Below the pieces are notes generated by a model, which was not told where the DNA came from, searched no databases, and was given only the letters and a program-made list of their open reading frames with translations. From the NCBI GenBank assembly GCA_964408455.1, contig CAYOZN010000004.1, positions 124,001 through 188,000 of the forward strand: 64,000 nt of DNA. Reading direction: 5' to 3'. Position 1 is the stretch's first letter, and each line of letters starts with the position of its first letter. Both the position numbers and the translations under genes were made by a program. The DNA comes from CAYOZN01 sp964408455. GTDB lineage: Bacteria; Planctomycetota; Phycisphaerae; UBA1845; UTPLA1. Positions 45,608 through 55,340 of the stretch are shown one piece after another.

Positions 45608-48166
45608 CTACCCCTGCGCCGCCGACTCAGGCTGCCGGGGCAGCCGTATCATGAAGACCGCACCGGAACCGGCATCTTCGGCGCACACGAGTTCGCCATC
45701 GTGTTGTTCGATGATCAGGCGGCACAGTGCCAGGCCCAGCCCCGTACCTTTCGCCTTGGTGGTGAACAGCGGTTCAAACAATCGCGATCGATGTTCCAGC
45801 GCTATGCCCGGTCCACTGTCCCGAATCTCGATTTCATCATACTGGTTGCCGCTGCGGGCGTCCACGTCGATGCGGCCGGCGCCCTCCATCGCCTGAATCG
45901 AATTGGTCACCAGGTTGGTGAGCACCTGGCGAAGCTGAATGGGAGCGGCCCAGACACGCTTGGCGCGCGCCTCGGCGGAAAACTCGACGGCGACGCCGCG
46001 CGGCAACTGTACGATACCGCACACCTCGCGCATCAGATCGTATAACCCCACCGACGCGCGGTGCAGCCGTTCGCCGCGCGTCATGTCCATGAGATTGCTG
46101 ATAATGCGATCGGACACGGCTACTTCGGCATCGATGATGTCGAGATATTCCCGAAGCGTGTCGTCCATCGCGCCGAAGCGCTGCTTGAGGTAGTAGGCGG
46201 CATTCCGCACGGCCCCCAGCGGATTGCGCAGCTCGTGCGCGATGCTGGCCGAGACCTGACCGACGGTCGCAAGCCGGGTCTGGGCGACGAGCTGCTTGCG
46301 TGCCTTCGCCAGTTCCACTTCGACCCGCTCCGTTTCGAGCTTCTGTAGTTCGAGCAGCCGCTGCTGGGCCTCGCGGGCGGCCTCCTCCATCTTGCGGAGC
46401 GCCTCTTCGGCCTGGCGCTGCTCGGTGATGTCGGTGATGAAGCCCTCGAGAAACCGCAGCGTGCCGTCGGGTGCATATACGCCGATGCCCTGTTCCCATG
46501 CGATGCGAAGGCTGCCGTCGGCATGTCGAAGGCGATACGTCAGCTTGAAGCGGCGCCTTTCATGGAGGGCGTTCTGAACCTCCTGCCAGACACCCTCGCG
46601 GTCTTCCTCGACGATCAGGTTTCCGAAGTGAACGCGGCCCTCGCGTATGTCTTCGCTGGGATAGCCGGTCAGATCGCGCGCGGCATCGCTGACGATATCC
46701 ATCGGCCATTCGGGCGTGTTGAGACAGCGGTAAACCATGCCCGGCAGATTCGAGACCAGCGAGGCCAGCGAGCGTTCGCTTTCGGCGAGCGCGCGAAGGG
46801 ATCGGAGGCGTTCCAGTTCGGCGGCGGCGCGAGTGCCGAACAGCCGGACGACGATGAGCGGATCGAGTGATTCGTCGATCGGGCCGTCGTGAATGACGCA
46901 GAGAATGCCGACGGCCGCACCATCGGAGTCGTGCAGCGGCACGCCGATGAAGCTCTCGGCCTGCGCCGATGCCAGCAGCTCGTCACCGGCAAATTGCTGC
47001 CGGACGCCATGGCGAAAGAACTGGGCCTCGTGACCACCAAGCACGGCGGTCACGCATGGCGAGCGACTCAGCAGGTGCTCGACAGGCTGGACGATCTGGC
47101 CGTTCACGCAGCAGGCCAGCGTCTGGAAGACGCCGGTGCGGTCTCCGGGCAGTTCGCCGACGAGTGCACAACGCACGCCAAGCGCGTCGCAAAGACCACG
47201 GGAAAGAGCGCTGAAGAACGCCTCGCCCGTCGACGCTGTCGCGCCGAGAAGATGACGCATGACCAGTTCACTGCGGCGGTGTGCCGTGGTGTTCAACTCG
47301 ACGCCGACCGCCCCGCGCATCTCGCCCTCGACGCGCAGCGGGGCAATCAGGCGATGGATCATGCGGCCGTGTCTGCCGAGCCCCGGCCCGATTTCTTCGT
47401 TGACGCATTCGCCGGCGATGGCCCTGGCATTCGCCTCCTGCCATCGGTCCGCGCTGTCGCGCGGCGTCGGCGCCACAGGCGACGGGCCAACGGCACTGTG
47501 CCCGACGAGATTGCCACGGCTGCGGAGGCAGACTGGATTCTGGTATTCAAGCCTGCCATCGCCGCTGCATATCCATACATCAAACGGCAGGTTGTCGAAC
47601 GCAGCGGCCAGGCGGGCCCGGTGGTCCAGGGCGCGAAGCTCGCGATCGCGCAAGGTGTCGATGACCGGCCGCAGGGCCCGGAGGCCGATGACGCAGAAGA
47701 TGGAGATCAACAGCGCCACGCATTCCTGGACGATCGAGGGCACGATGTGTGGCTCGGCGATGAGCTGCGCCAGGGCAGTGGCGCGCCGCATGGTCATGAA
47801 GGCCATCGCCAGCGTCAGGAAGACCCAGAGGCTGTGCCGGCCGGTGAGTTTTAGCAGGCGAATCGCAAAAACGGCAGCGAGCAGTTGCAGCAGAAGGGAT
47901 GCGACAATGATAGCGGCGACGAAGGCGGTAGACGCCGAAACGCCGGACGCGAATGGTAGCCCGCCGCTGCCTGCGCGGCTTGTGGCGGCGCCGATCGCCG
48001 GCGTCACAAGCGCCGCCACAATTCCGGCGGCACCGGCCAGTACTGAGCACGCAGATGAAGTGGATTGCACGCCGAAGCTCCCAACAATCGCGGGCGCCGG
48101 CGCCGATACGAGTCGATGCGTGCTGCCGAGGCCCGCTGTAAACATCGCTGCCTTGCCGGCCTGCAA
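45608..48166 (-). CDS. Membrane sensor histidine kinase with PAS and GAF domains
   Basis: The N-terminal ~190 residues contain about four membrane helices. A PAS-like domain (~190-300), a GAF-like domain (~310-455, with VGIPLHD-type core), a second PAS (~470-590) and a coiled coil follow. HisKA has SIAHELRNPLGAVRNAAYYL, and HATPase has NLVTNSIQAME, DSGPGI and GTGLGLAL. It is likely a redox, light or small-ligand sensor; the ligand is unknown. The stop is 12 bp ahead of the double-receiver gene, so the two form an operon. The ATG at 48166 or one seven codons later is the start. Confidence 0.9.
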   Translation of the reverse strand: MQAGKAAMFTAGLGSTHRLVSAPAPAIVGSFGVQSTSSACSVLAGAAGIVAALVTPAIGAATSRAGSGGLPFASGVSASTAFVAAIIVASLLLQLLAAVFAIRLLKLTGRHSLWVFLTLAMAFMTMRRATALAQLIAEPHIVPSIVQECVALLISIFCVIGLRALRPVIDTLRDRELRALDHRARLAAAFDNLPFDVWICSGDGRLEYQNPVCLRSRGNLVGHSAVGPSPVAPTPRDSADRWQEANARAIAGECVNEEIGPGLGRHGRMIHRLIAPLRVEGEMRGAVGVELNTTAHRRSELVMRHLLGATASTGEAFFSALSRGLCDALGVRCALVGELPGDRTGVFQTLACCVNGQIVQPVEHLLSRSPCVTAVLGGHEAQFFRHGVRQQFAGDELLASAQAESFIGVPLHDSDGAAVGILCVIHDGPIDESLDPLIVVRLFGTRAAAELERLRSLRALAESERSLASLVSNLPGMVYRCLNTPEWPMDIVSDAARDLTGYPSEDIREGRVHFGNLIVEEDREGVWQEVQNALHERRRFKLTYRLRHADGSLRIAWEQGIGVYAPDGTLRFLEGFITDITEQRQAEEALRKMEEAAREAQQRLLELQKLETERVEVELAKARKQLVAQTRLATVGQVSASIAHELRNPLGAVRNAAYYLKQRFGAMDDTLREYLDIIDAEVAVSDRIISNLMDMTRGERLHRASVGLYDLMREVCGIVQLPRGVAVEFSAEARAKRVWAAPIQLRQVLTNLVTNSIQAMEGAGRIDVDARSGNQYDEIEIRDSGPGIALEHRSRLFEPLFTTKAKGTGLGLALCRLIIEQHDGELVCAEDAGSGAVFMIRLPRQPESAAQG

Positions 48167-48303
48167 GCATACTCGCTGGACGATAGGGTGATATACTAGG
48201 ACCGCGATCGGGCGTGTGCGGCAGCCGGGGCAGCGGAAATGGGCAGTTCGGGCAATTGACCCCGGCTCATGTAACAGGCACAGCGAACGCAGGACAGGCG
48301 CAA

Positions 48304-50277
48304 ATGCACGAACACGCTGAACAGCGGCTGAATCGTGTGCTCGTCGTCGAAGATGACGATGCGCAGCGCCGCACGCTGGTGGACCTGCTCACAAACGAAG
48401 GATTCGACGTGACGGGTTGCGCGACGGCGGCCGAAGCGCTGTCGGTAACGCGGTACCGTACTTTTGCAGTGGCAGTGCTGGACCTGCGCCTTCCTGATCT
48501 GGACGGAACGCGGCTTGCAGAGCAGATCTGCGGACAGGACGGCGAGATCCGCACGATCATCCATACGGCATATGGCTCGTTCGATTCGGCCCGGGATGCG
48601 ATCAACCTGGGCGTCTTCGCCTACGTGGAAAAAGGGGGGCCGCCGGAGGCGCTGGTCGGCCAGGTGCACCGGGCCATGCGCGCGCAGTATGCACGCTACG
48701 CCCACGATCTCGAGCGTGCCGTCGCCGAGCAGACGTCATCCCTTCGCGAGAGTGAGCATCGGTTTCGGGCCATGGCGGAGAACAGCGGCGTGGGCATCTG
48801 GCAGATCACGTCCGATCGCCGCACGATGTATGCCAATCCGGTCCTGCGCGACATGCTGGAAGTGGATTCGCCCGCCGGCATCGAGGGACAGCCGATCGTG
48901 CCCTTTTTTACGCCGGAGAGCATCGCCACGATGGACCGCGAGCACGAAAAGCGGGCGCGCGGCATTGCCTCGATGTACGAAGTCGAGATGATCGGGCGCC
49001 GCGGCAAGCGGACGCACGCGATCGTCTGCGGGGCGCCGATCCTCGGAGAAGACGGGCGGCTGGCATCGATGATCGGCACCTTCATCGACATCACCGAGCG
49101 CAAGCGCGAGGAACACCTGCGTCTCCAGCTGGAGGAGCAGCTGCGGCAGGCCCAGAAGCTCGAGGCACTGGGCCGGCTGGCCGGCGGCGTGGCGCACGAC
49201 TTCAACAACCTGCTGACCGTGATCCAGGGCAATCTGGAACTGATCCGCGACGACGCCTCTCAGACGGAGAAGATCGGCGCGGCGACGCGCCAGCGCCTGG
49301 AACAGATCGAGTCGGCGGCCATGCGTGCCGCATCGATGACATCACAGCTGCTCGCCTTCGGCCGGCGGCAGAAGGCGGCGCCCAGCGTCATCAACCTCAA
49401 CCGCGTGCTGCGCGAGATGTCCACGCTGCTTCAGAGCATGATCGGCGCGCGGGCCACGCTTGATCTGTTGCCGGACGAATCGGCCCCGCGGGTGCGGGTA
49501 GACCGCGCCCTGATTGAACAGGTCATCATGAACCTGGTGGTGAATGCCCGTGACGCTTTGAAGGGGCGCGGGCGCGTCGTGGTCCGCACCCTCGGCCAGG
49601 CCCTGGACGAACAGCAGGCAAACGCGGCCGGCGTGGCGCCGGGGCAGTACGCGGTCGTGGAAGTGGCGGACGAAGGCGAAGGCATGCCGGCCGAAGTGCT
49701 GAAGCATATCTTCGAGCCGTTTTTCACGACCAAGGATCCCGACCGCGGCACCGGCCTCGGGCTTGCCACGGTATATGGCATCGTCAAGCAGGCGGATGGC
49801 CACGTAAGCGTCGCCAGCGAACCGGGGCGAGGCAGCACCTTTCGCGTGCTCCTGCCGGCCTGCCTGGAGCCCGAAACGCCGCGCGAACCGGCGCCGCAGA
49901 CGGCGCCGGATGGCCGGGGAGAAGTGATCCTTCTGTGCGAGGACAACCGGCTCGTCATGGATGTGGCGCAGCGGATGCTCACCGCGCGGGGATATGAGGT
50001 GCTGGCGGCGGCCTCAGGTGCTGAGGCGCTGGCACTCGCCGAGTCATCGGTCAAACCCATCGATCTGCTGCTGACGGACGTTCGGATGCCGGGCATGGGC
50101 GGCCGGGAACTGGCCCGCCGGCTCCGCGAGCGAACTGGTTCGCTGAAGGTGCTGCTGATGTCGGGATTCGATGCGGAATTGCCCGAGGACGAGGCGACCG
50201 ATGACTATCCGTTGCTTCACAAACCCTTCCGCATGAGCGAACTCGTGCAGCGGATCCGGTCGCTCCTGAACGACTGA
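48304..50277 (+). CDS. Hybrid histidine kinase: REC-PAS-HisKA-HATPase-REC
   Basis: From the N-terminus: receiver with phospho-Asp at D60 (AVLDLRLPDLDG), PAS (about 140-270), dimerisation helix with H298 (GGVAHDFNNLLTV), ATPase (NLVVNARDAL, DEGEGMP, GTGLGLATV), and C-terminal receiver with TDVRMPGMGG. This order (REC first) suits a phosphorelay centre that is itself switched by another kinase. No membrane helix, so cytoplasmic. The ATG at 48304 is chosen because it directly precedes the receiver and has AGGACAGG ahead; an in-frame ATG 30 codons earlier adds unstructured residues. It is divergent from the 852-residue kinase. Confidence 0.93.
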   Translation: MHEHAEQRLNRVLVVEDDDAQRRTLVDLLTNEGFDVTGCATAAEALSVTRYRTFAVAVLDLRLPDLDGTRLAEQICGQDGEIRTIIHTAYGSFDSARDAINLGVFAYVEKGGPPEALVGQVHRAMRAQYARYAHDLERAVAEQTSSLRESEHRFRAMAENSGVGIWQITSDRRTMYANPVLRDMLEVDSPAGIEGQPIVPFFTPESIATMDREHEKRARGIASMYEVEMIGRRGKRTHAIVCGAPILGEDGRLASMIGTFIDITERKREEHLRLQLEEQLRQAQKLEALGRLAGGVAHDFNNLLTVIQGNLELIRDDASQTEKIGAATRQRLEQIESAAMRAASMTSQLLAFGRRQKAAPSVINLNRVLREMSTLLQSMIGARATLDLLPDESAPRVRVDRALIEQVIMNLVVNARDALKGRGRVVVRTLGQALDEQQANAAGVAPGQYAVVEVADEGEGMPAEVLKHIFEPFFTTKDPDRGTGLGLATVYGIVKQADGHVSVASEPGRGSTFRVLLPACLEPETPREPAPQTAPDGRGEVILLCEDNRLVMDVAQRMLTARGYEVLAAASGAEALALAESSVKPIDLLLTDVRMPGMGGRELARRLRERTGSLKVLLMSGFDAELPEDEATDDYPLLHKPFRMSELVQRIRSLLND

Positions 50278-50301
50278 TCGTTCGCAATGCGCGGCTGGGC
50301 C

Positions 50302-50940
50302 TCAGTTCGTGGCCCGCGAGCGCGGGGGCGCGTGATCTGGATTCAGGGCGACCGCCATGCGCACCAGCTCTGCGACGGAATCCACTTCAAGCTTGGACAT
50401 GCTGTTGGAGCGATGCACGTCAATGGTCTTGGAACTCAGACCGAGCTGAAACGCGATCTCCTTGGTGGAACGGCCGTCAACCATAAGGTCCACCACCTCG
50501 CGTTCCCGCGGGCTGAGGCGATTGAAGCGTTCGCGAATCTCGGCGAGCTGCTCCCGGCGCTCTCGATTCTGGGCGTCTTTCAGCAGTGCCTCGTCGACGG
50601 CAGCAAGCAGATCCTGATTCTGGAAGGGCTTGGGAACGAAATCGACGATGCCACCGCGAAAAGCCTCCCGGGCGACGTTGATGTCGCTGCCGCCGGTAAG
50701 AACCACGATGGGAATTTCGACGCGCTCCTGGGTCAGCCGCCGCTGGAGTTCAAGACCGCTGATATCCGGCAAATTGATGTCGAGGACCAGGCAACCGGGC
50801 TGGTGGAGATCGTAATCCTCGAGAAAGGCGCCGGCCGTCGTGTAGGTCTTGACGTGATGGCCGTGGGCCGGGAGCAGGTCCGCGAGCAGGCGGAGGATCT
50901 CGGGATCGTCGTCCACGACGAAGACGGTAGGTCCATCCAT
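50302..50940 (-). CDS. FixJ-type response regulator (REC plus LuxR HTH)
   Basis: The receiver has D10-D12, phospho-Asp D54 (LVLDINLPD), Thr83 (VLTGG) and Lys104 (FVPKPF). The output part is a LuxR-type helix-turn-helix with LSPREREVVDLMVDG and STKEIAFQLGLSSKTIDVHR. FixJ-like proteins are transcription factors that bind DNA after phosphorylation. It points towards the hybrid kinase gene from the other strand, with only 25 bp between the stops, so it is a good candidate output for the local relay. Target promoters are unknown. Confidence 0.95.
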   Translation of the reverse strand: MDGPTVFVVDDDPEILRLLADLLPAHGHHVKTYTTAGAFLEDYDLHQPGCLVLDINLPDISGLELQRRLTQERVEIPIVVLTGGSDINVAREAFRGGIVDFVPKPFQNQDLLAAVDEALLKDAQNRERREQLAEIRERFNRLSPREREVVDLMVDGRSTKEIAFQLGLSSKTIDVHRSNSMSKLEVDSVAELVRMAVALNPDHAPPRSRATN

Positions 50941-51268
50941 TTCTGGCTCGCTCCTTTGGATAGCCCAGTTTTTCGAGCCGGCACCGCGCCACGATTGATG
51001 ATAAAGGCCAGTGAATTATTCGCGAGTCGCCCGCGAATTCAAGACATATTCGGGCGCAGCAGGGCCGGGCGCCGGACGCTATCCCATTGCTGGAAAATTA
51101 TTTGCAGCCACGCTAGCATGGCCCGCAGGCGCCGGTGAAGGCAGCATTGCCTGCCGCGATTCCGGAGGGGTCTAGAATCTACCGTGCCGGCCGGTCACGC
51201 GACCGATAAGCCTCAAGACTACAGACTGAGATTCATCCAAGGCCCGAGTTCTTTCCCAGGAGCCGATC
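50941..51268. other. Divergent intergenic region, 328 bp
   Basis: Between the FixJ-type gene (minus) and the secreted dehydrogenase (plus), this gap should hold both promoters. An AT-rich patch lies near 51090-51105 (GAAAATTATTTGCAGCC). The strong ribosome site AGGAGCCGATC precedes the ATG at 51269. No repeat or RNA gene was recognised. Confidence 0.5.
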
Positions 51269-52720
51269 ATGAACTTTGCGATCAGGACGCGCGTGTCATG
51301 TTGTGTCATCGTCGGGACATTGGTTTGTGCAGCGGTGCAAATTGGGTCGGCCGCACCGATGAGTACGGTGCGCCTGGCCAGCGGGCTTGCCCGCCCGGTC
51401 TCGGCCGCGGCTGCGCCGGGGGACGAGAGCCGGCTGTTTATCGTGGAGCAGGCGGGCGTCATCCGCATTCTCGATCTGACGAGCAACGAAGTGTTGACAA
51501 CGCCGTTCCTGGATATCAACTCACTGGTCGTGAATCTGGCCAACAACGGCGACGAGCGCGGCCTGCTTGGGCTGGTCTTTCATCCGAACTATGCGCAGAA
51601 CGGATTCTTCTACGTCAACTACGTCAACAACTCGCAAGTGACGATCATCGCCCGCTACCAGGTGTCGGCCGACCCGAACGTCGCCGATCCGGGTAGCGCA
51701 CTGACGCTGGTGTCGTATTCGCAGCCGTTTTCCAATCACAATGCAGGCTGGATGGGATTCGGCCCGAACGACGGCTATCTGTATATCGCCTCCGGCGATG
51801 GCGGCAGCGGTTGCGATCCCAGCCAGCGGGCCCAGGACATCACGCAGCAGTTGCTGGGAAAGATGCTGCGGCTCGACGTGGACGGCGATGATTTCCCGGC
51901 CGATCCCAATCGCAACTACCGCATACCTCCCAGCAATCCCTTCGTCGGCATCGCCGGGGACGATGAGATCTGGTCGTACGGCTTGCGCAACCCGTGGCGA
52001 TGTGCCTTCGACCGGCTGACGGGCGATCTCTACATCGCCGACGTGGGCCAGCAGGCGATCGAAGAGATCAACTTTCAGCGATCGTCGAGCAACGGCGGCG
52101 AAAACTATGGCTGGGACTGCCGCGAGGGGAACGCCTGCGCGAATACCGCCAGCTCCCAGCAGTGCGGCGGCACGGCGAATGGATGCAGCTGCGGCCAGGC
52201 CGGCCTGATCGATCCGATCCACGTCTACAACCACACGCTGGGCGTCTCCATCACCGGCGGATATGTCTATCGCGGGTGCCGCATCCCCGGCATGCAGGGC
52301 ACCTATTTTTTCGGGGACTATGGTTCGGCGCGAATCTGGACCTTTGATTACTCCGGCATCGGCACGGTTCCGCCGGGCGACGTGACGCTGCGGACCGGTC
52401 ACACCGGCGGCACGAATGAACTGGTGAGCGCATTCAACATCAACCAGATCTCCTCGTTCGGCGAGGACGCCGCCGGCGAGCTCTATATTCTCGATCGCGG
52501 CGCGGGCTCGGACGGGCAGGTGTTCAAGATCGTGCCCGCCAACGACGGGGCCGCCGATATCAACGCGGACGGGGCGATCGACGAGCTGGATGCCGGGATT
52601 CTCGTCGACGTGCTGCTGGGCCTCGACCCGGGCGATCCGGCGCTGGCGTGCCGGTCGGATGTCAACGGCGACGGCCAGTCCGACGGCAGGGACATTCAGG
52701 CTTTCATCGACAACATCTGA
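51269..52720 (+). CDS. Secreted glucose/sorbosone (PQQ-type) dehydrogenase with dockerin-like C-terminus
   Basis: A signal peptide of about 29 residues (MNFAIRTRVSCCVIVG... ending in SAA) exports it. Residues ~35-430 form a six-bladed beta-propeller of the soluble PQQ sugar dehydrogenase family, with GDERGLLGLVFHP near 95-107, SNHNAGWMGFGPNDGYLYIA and SGDGG in the centre, and SYGLRNPW. The C-terminal ~60 residues have two dockerin-type calcium loops (DINADGAIDELD and DVNGDGQSDGRD). Dockerin modules bind cohesins; in planctomycetes such tails are common on exported enzymes. Substrate and cofactor are inferred from the family. AGGAGCCGATC precedes the ATG. Confidence 0.9.
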   Translation: MNFAIRTRVSCCVIVGTLVCAAVQIGSAAPMSTVRLASGLARPVSAAAAPGDESRLFIVEQAGVIRILDLTSNEVLTTPFLDINSLVVNLANNGDERGLLGLVFHPNYAQNGFFYVNYVNNSQVTIIARYQVSADPNVADPGSALTLVSYSQPFSNHNAGWMGFGPNDGYLYIASGDGGSGCDPSQRAQDITQQLLGKMLRLDVDGDDFPADPNRNYRIPPSNPFVGIAGDDEIWSYGLRNPWRCAFDRLTGDLYIADVGQQAIEEINFQRSSSNGGENYGWDCREGNACANTASSQQCGGTANGCSCGQAGLIDPIHVYNHTLGVSITGGYVYRGCRIPGMQGTYFFGDYGSARIWTFDYSGIGTVPPGDVTLRTGHTGGTNELVSAFNINQISSFGEDAAGELYILDRGAGSDGQVFKIVPANDGAADINADGAIDELDAGILVDVLLGLDPGDPALACRSDVNGDGQSDGRDIQAFIDNI

Positions 52721-52789
52721 TCGCCCGTCTGTGCAAGTGCCATCACAATGACACTGTCGCCGAACGCCTGCGCGGCGAATGCGGCCGGC

Positions 52790-53953
52790 CTAATCTTCCG
52801 GAATGCCCAGCACCGGCCGCCGCATGCGCCGATCGATCGCGCCCACCAGCACATTCATGATGATGATGGACCAGTAACACTCGCCTTCGAGATGGCCGTA
52901 AAGCCGCATGAAGATGGTGAGTACCCCCACGCCCAGCCCGAAGAGCATCTGCCCCTGCACGCGCATCGGCGAACTCTTGACATCCCCGGCCAGGAGAAAC
53001 GCGCCGAGCACGAGCTGGCCGGCGGTAAGGTGGTACAACACGTAAGCCAGGCCCACCGATCGGCCGTTTTCGTGCGCGAACACGGGAAACCAGTCGTAAT
53101 CGCCCTGCAACTCAACTGGCAAAACCGCGGCGGCGACGAATGCGCCGGCCAGAACCGTGGCCGGCAGCTGCCAGCGCAGAAAGCCGCGATAGATGAGATA
53201 TATTCCGACGACGATGAGCGCGACGGTGTTGGTCTCGCCGATTCCCCCGGGCACCACGCCGAAAAGCGTATCCGTCCACGGCGGCAGGCGATCGCGCAAC
53301 AGCGGCTCGTAGCGAAGATCGCCCTCGGCAGGGAAACCCGACTGCGCGAACTGCCGCAGCAGCTGCACGGGACGGCGCGTGCGAAAGCCGTGTTCACCTT
53401 CGGCGGGCTGCGACTCCAGCCATCCGATGTAACGCTCCGTCACTCCCGCGTTGTTGATGTTCCCGAAGAGGAGATAGGCCGGCGCCAGGACCGTCGACGT
53501 GGCCAGTGCGCCCCCCGGTGACAGGCTGAGGGCATTCGAGAAAAGGAATTGCACCATGACGCGGCCGGTCAGGGCCGGGTGGATCATGCTGTCAAAGACC
53601 CAGCGGCCGACGCTGATGGCGATCATGGCGCCGATCATGGCGACATACCATGGCGCCTGCGCCGGCAGCGTCAGGCCCAGGAGCAGCCCCATCAGCGTGG
53701 CGCGGCTTAGCCGGCCCGTGGACGGCCGCCTCGTCGAGAGCACCATCGCCATTTCCGTCAGCAGCGCCGACACGGTGCTGACCAGCAGGATGACCAGCGC
53801 CGCCGGGCCATAGACCACGGCGCCGCAGGCCCCGACAAGAACCGCGGCAAGTATCCAGCCGCGCGTGATCTGTCGGTGCGAGATGCCCCCGCCGCGATGC
53901 GGAACGCTGCCGCTCAGCACGTCGGGCTCGGTCACCCATCCGCCGGGCGTCAT
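52790..53953 (-). CDS. rnfD: Rnf/Nqr electron-transport complex subunit D-like membrane protein
   Basis: RnfD is an FMN-carrying membrane subunit of the ion-pumping ferredoxin:NAD+ oxidoreductase. The 387-residue chain has about nine membrane helices. The C-terminal pattern AGDVKSSPM, RLYGHLEGECYWSIIIMN and a final AIDRRMRRP matches the RnfD/NqrB family (LEG for PEG). The motif GGALATSTVLAP near 155 is where the covalently flavinylated Thr is expected. It starts 52 bp after the rnfC stop on the same strand. The genes for A, B, E and G are not in this window. Confidence 0.85.
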   Translation of the reverse strand: MTPGGWVTEPDVLSGSVPHRGGGISHRQITRGWILAAVLVGACGAVVYGPAALVILLVSTVSALLTEMAMVLSTRRPSTGRLSRATLMGLLLGLTLPAQAPWYVAMIGAMIAISVGRWVFDSMIHPALTGRVMVQFLFSNALSLSPGGALATSTVLAPAYLLFGNINNAGVTERYIGWLESQPAEGEHGFRTRRPVQLLRQFAQSGFPAEGDLRYEPLLRDRLPPWTDTLFGVVPGGIGETNTVALIVVGIYLIYRGFLRWQLPATVLAGAFVAAAVLPVELQGDYDWFPVFAHENGRSVGLAYVLYHLTAGQLVLGAFLLAGDVKSSPMRVQGQMLFGLGVGVLTIFMRLYGHLEGECYWSIIIMNVLVGAIDRRMRRPVLGIPED

Positions 53954-54005
53954 GAGGGGCGGACCTCCTGCCGCTGCGGAACCCGTGTGCTCGTCGCCTC
54001 GCCCT

Positions 54006-55337
54006 TCATGACGGCAGTGCCTCCTTTACGGCACCATTCGATGGCAGCAGGCGAAGCCGCGTCCGGCGGATGGTCTCGGCGAGCGGCAACTGCGACGGGC
54101 AGATATGGGTGCACAGGCCGCAATCGATGCAGGCCTTCAGATGCGCCGCATCGACTTCGCCGATGCGCGCGGCGCTTTCGAGCTGGATGAGCCACGTGGG
54201 ATCGACGCCGACCGGGCAATCCTCGATACACCAGCCGCATCGCACGCACGAGACCGCCTCCGGCTCGCGCGAGGCGCTGAAGAGCAGCAGCGCGTTCACG
54301 TCCGGCGTCACGACCGCATCGGGATGGCCCAGCGGAACGCCGGTCAGCGGCCCGCCGCAGAAGATGCGCGCCGCCGGGGCCAGCAGGCCGGCGTGCAGGC
54401 CCACTTCGCGCAGCGGCATGCCGACTGGCACGCGATAGGTGCCCTGCCGGTCGACCGCGTCGCCGGCGACCGTCATCACGGCGTGCGTGATCGGGCAGTC
54501 GTCGAGCAGGGCCTCAGCCGCGCCGCGAACGGCGGCCAGCGGAGCCACCAGCACGCCGGCATCGAGCGGCGTGCCGCCGGGGACCACTTCGCGATCGAGC
54601 ACCGCCTTGGTCAGGATGACGGGATGACACTGCGGATAGCGATTGGGCAGGGCGACCACCTCTATGAAGCGGCCGCGGGCATCGGAGGCGAGCCGCTTGA
54701 GCGTACGGCGATGGCGGTCGGGTGCCGCAATGATGGCACGCTCGACGCCGACGGCATCGGCCAGATCGCACGTCGCATCGACAAGCCGCGCCGGCTCCTC
54801 GACCAGCGTACGAAGATCGGCCGTGAGAAACGGCTCGGTCTCCATGGCGTTGACGATGAGATCGTTGACGCGGGCGGCGATGGCCTGCTTGAGCACGACG
54901 TGGAGCGGCGCGCGCGGCAGCGGGCAGACGACGCCGCGCTGGGCAAGCTGAACGATGATGGATTCATCCTCCCAGCCCTGTCGGCGGGGTGCGGCATCGG
55001 CGCGGCCATCGGGCGCGAGGACCACGCCGGGGACGAAGCCGTCAAACGGCGTCCACACGCGCTCGAAGCGGACCACCGTGCCCGAGGCCGGTGCATGCAC
55101 CGGCACCGAGTCGTCGCTGATCGAGACCGAGAGGGCCTGGCCGCGGGCGACGTGCTGGCCGACGCGGACGATGGCGCGCGTCTCCAGATCGCGACGGACG
55201 GTGAGCGGAACGTGGAGCGTGCCGGCGGGAAGGATCGTCTCGATCGGCCGGCGGGCGATGCGCGACTTGTGCTCGGGAAGGAAGAGCCCGCCTTCGAAGC
55301 GCTGCCGGGGGCCGATGATGGACGAGAGAAGGGACAT
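54006..55337 (-). CDS. rnfC: Rnf electron-transport complex subunit C
   Basis: RnfC receives electrons at NADH/flavin level and carries two 4Fe-4S clusters. The 443-residue chain has the start FEGGLFLPEHKSRI (about 14-27), a barrel-sandwich part (VHAPASGTVV), the flavin/NADH domain and two cluster motifs CVRCGWCIEDCP (about 361-372) and CIDCGLCTHICP (about 400-411). It is the first gene of the rnfC-rnfD pair. Upstream lie heptamer-like repeats and then the GH31 gene, so no further rnf gene belongs to this locus. No Shine-Dalgarno site is clear before the ATG at 55337. Confidence 0.92.
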   Translation of the reverse strand: MSLLSSIIGPRQRFEGGLFLPEHKSRIARRPIETILPAGTLHVPLTVRRDLETRAIVRVGQHVARGQALSVSISDDSVPVHAPASGTVVRFERVWTPFDGFVPGVVLAPDGRADAAPRRQGWEDESIIVQLAQRGVVCPLPRAPLHVVLKQAIAARVNDLIVNAMETEPFLTADLRTLVEEPARLVDATCDLADAVGVERAIIAAPDRHRRTLKRLASDARGRFIEVVALPNRYPQCHPVILTKAVLDREVVPGGTPLDAGVLVAPLAAVRGAAEALLDDCPITHAVMTVAGDAVDRQGTYRVPVGMPLREVGLHAGLLAPAARIFCGGPLTGVPLGHPDAVVTPDVNALLLFSASREPEAVSCVRCGWCIEDCPVGVDPTWLIQLESAARIGEVDAAHLKACIDCGLCTHICPSQLPLAETIRRTRLRLLPSNGAVKEALPS

Positions 55338-55340
55338 GGA

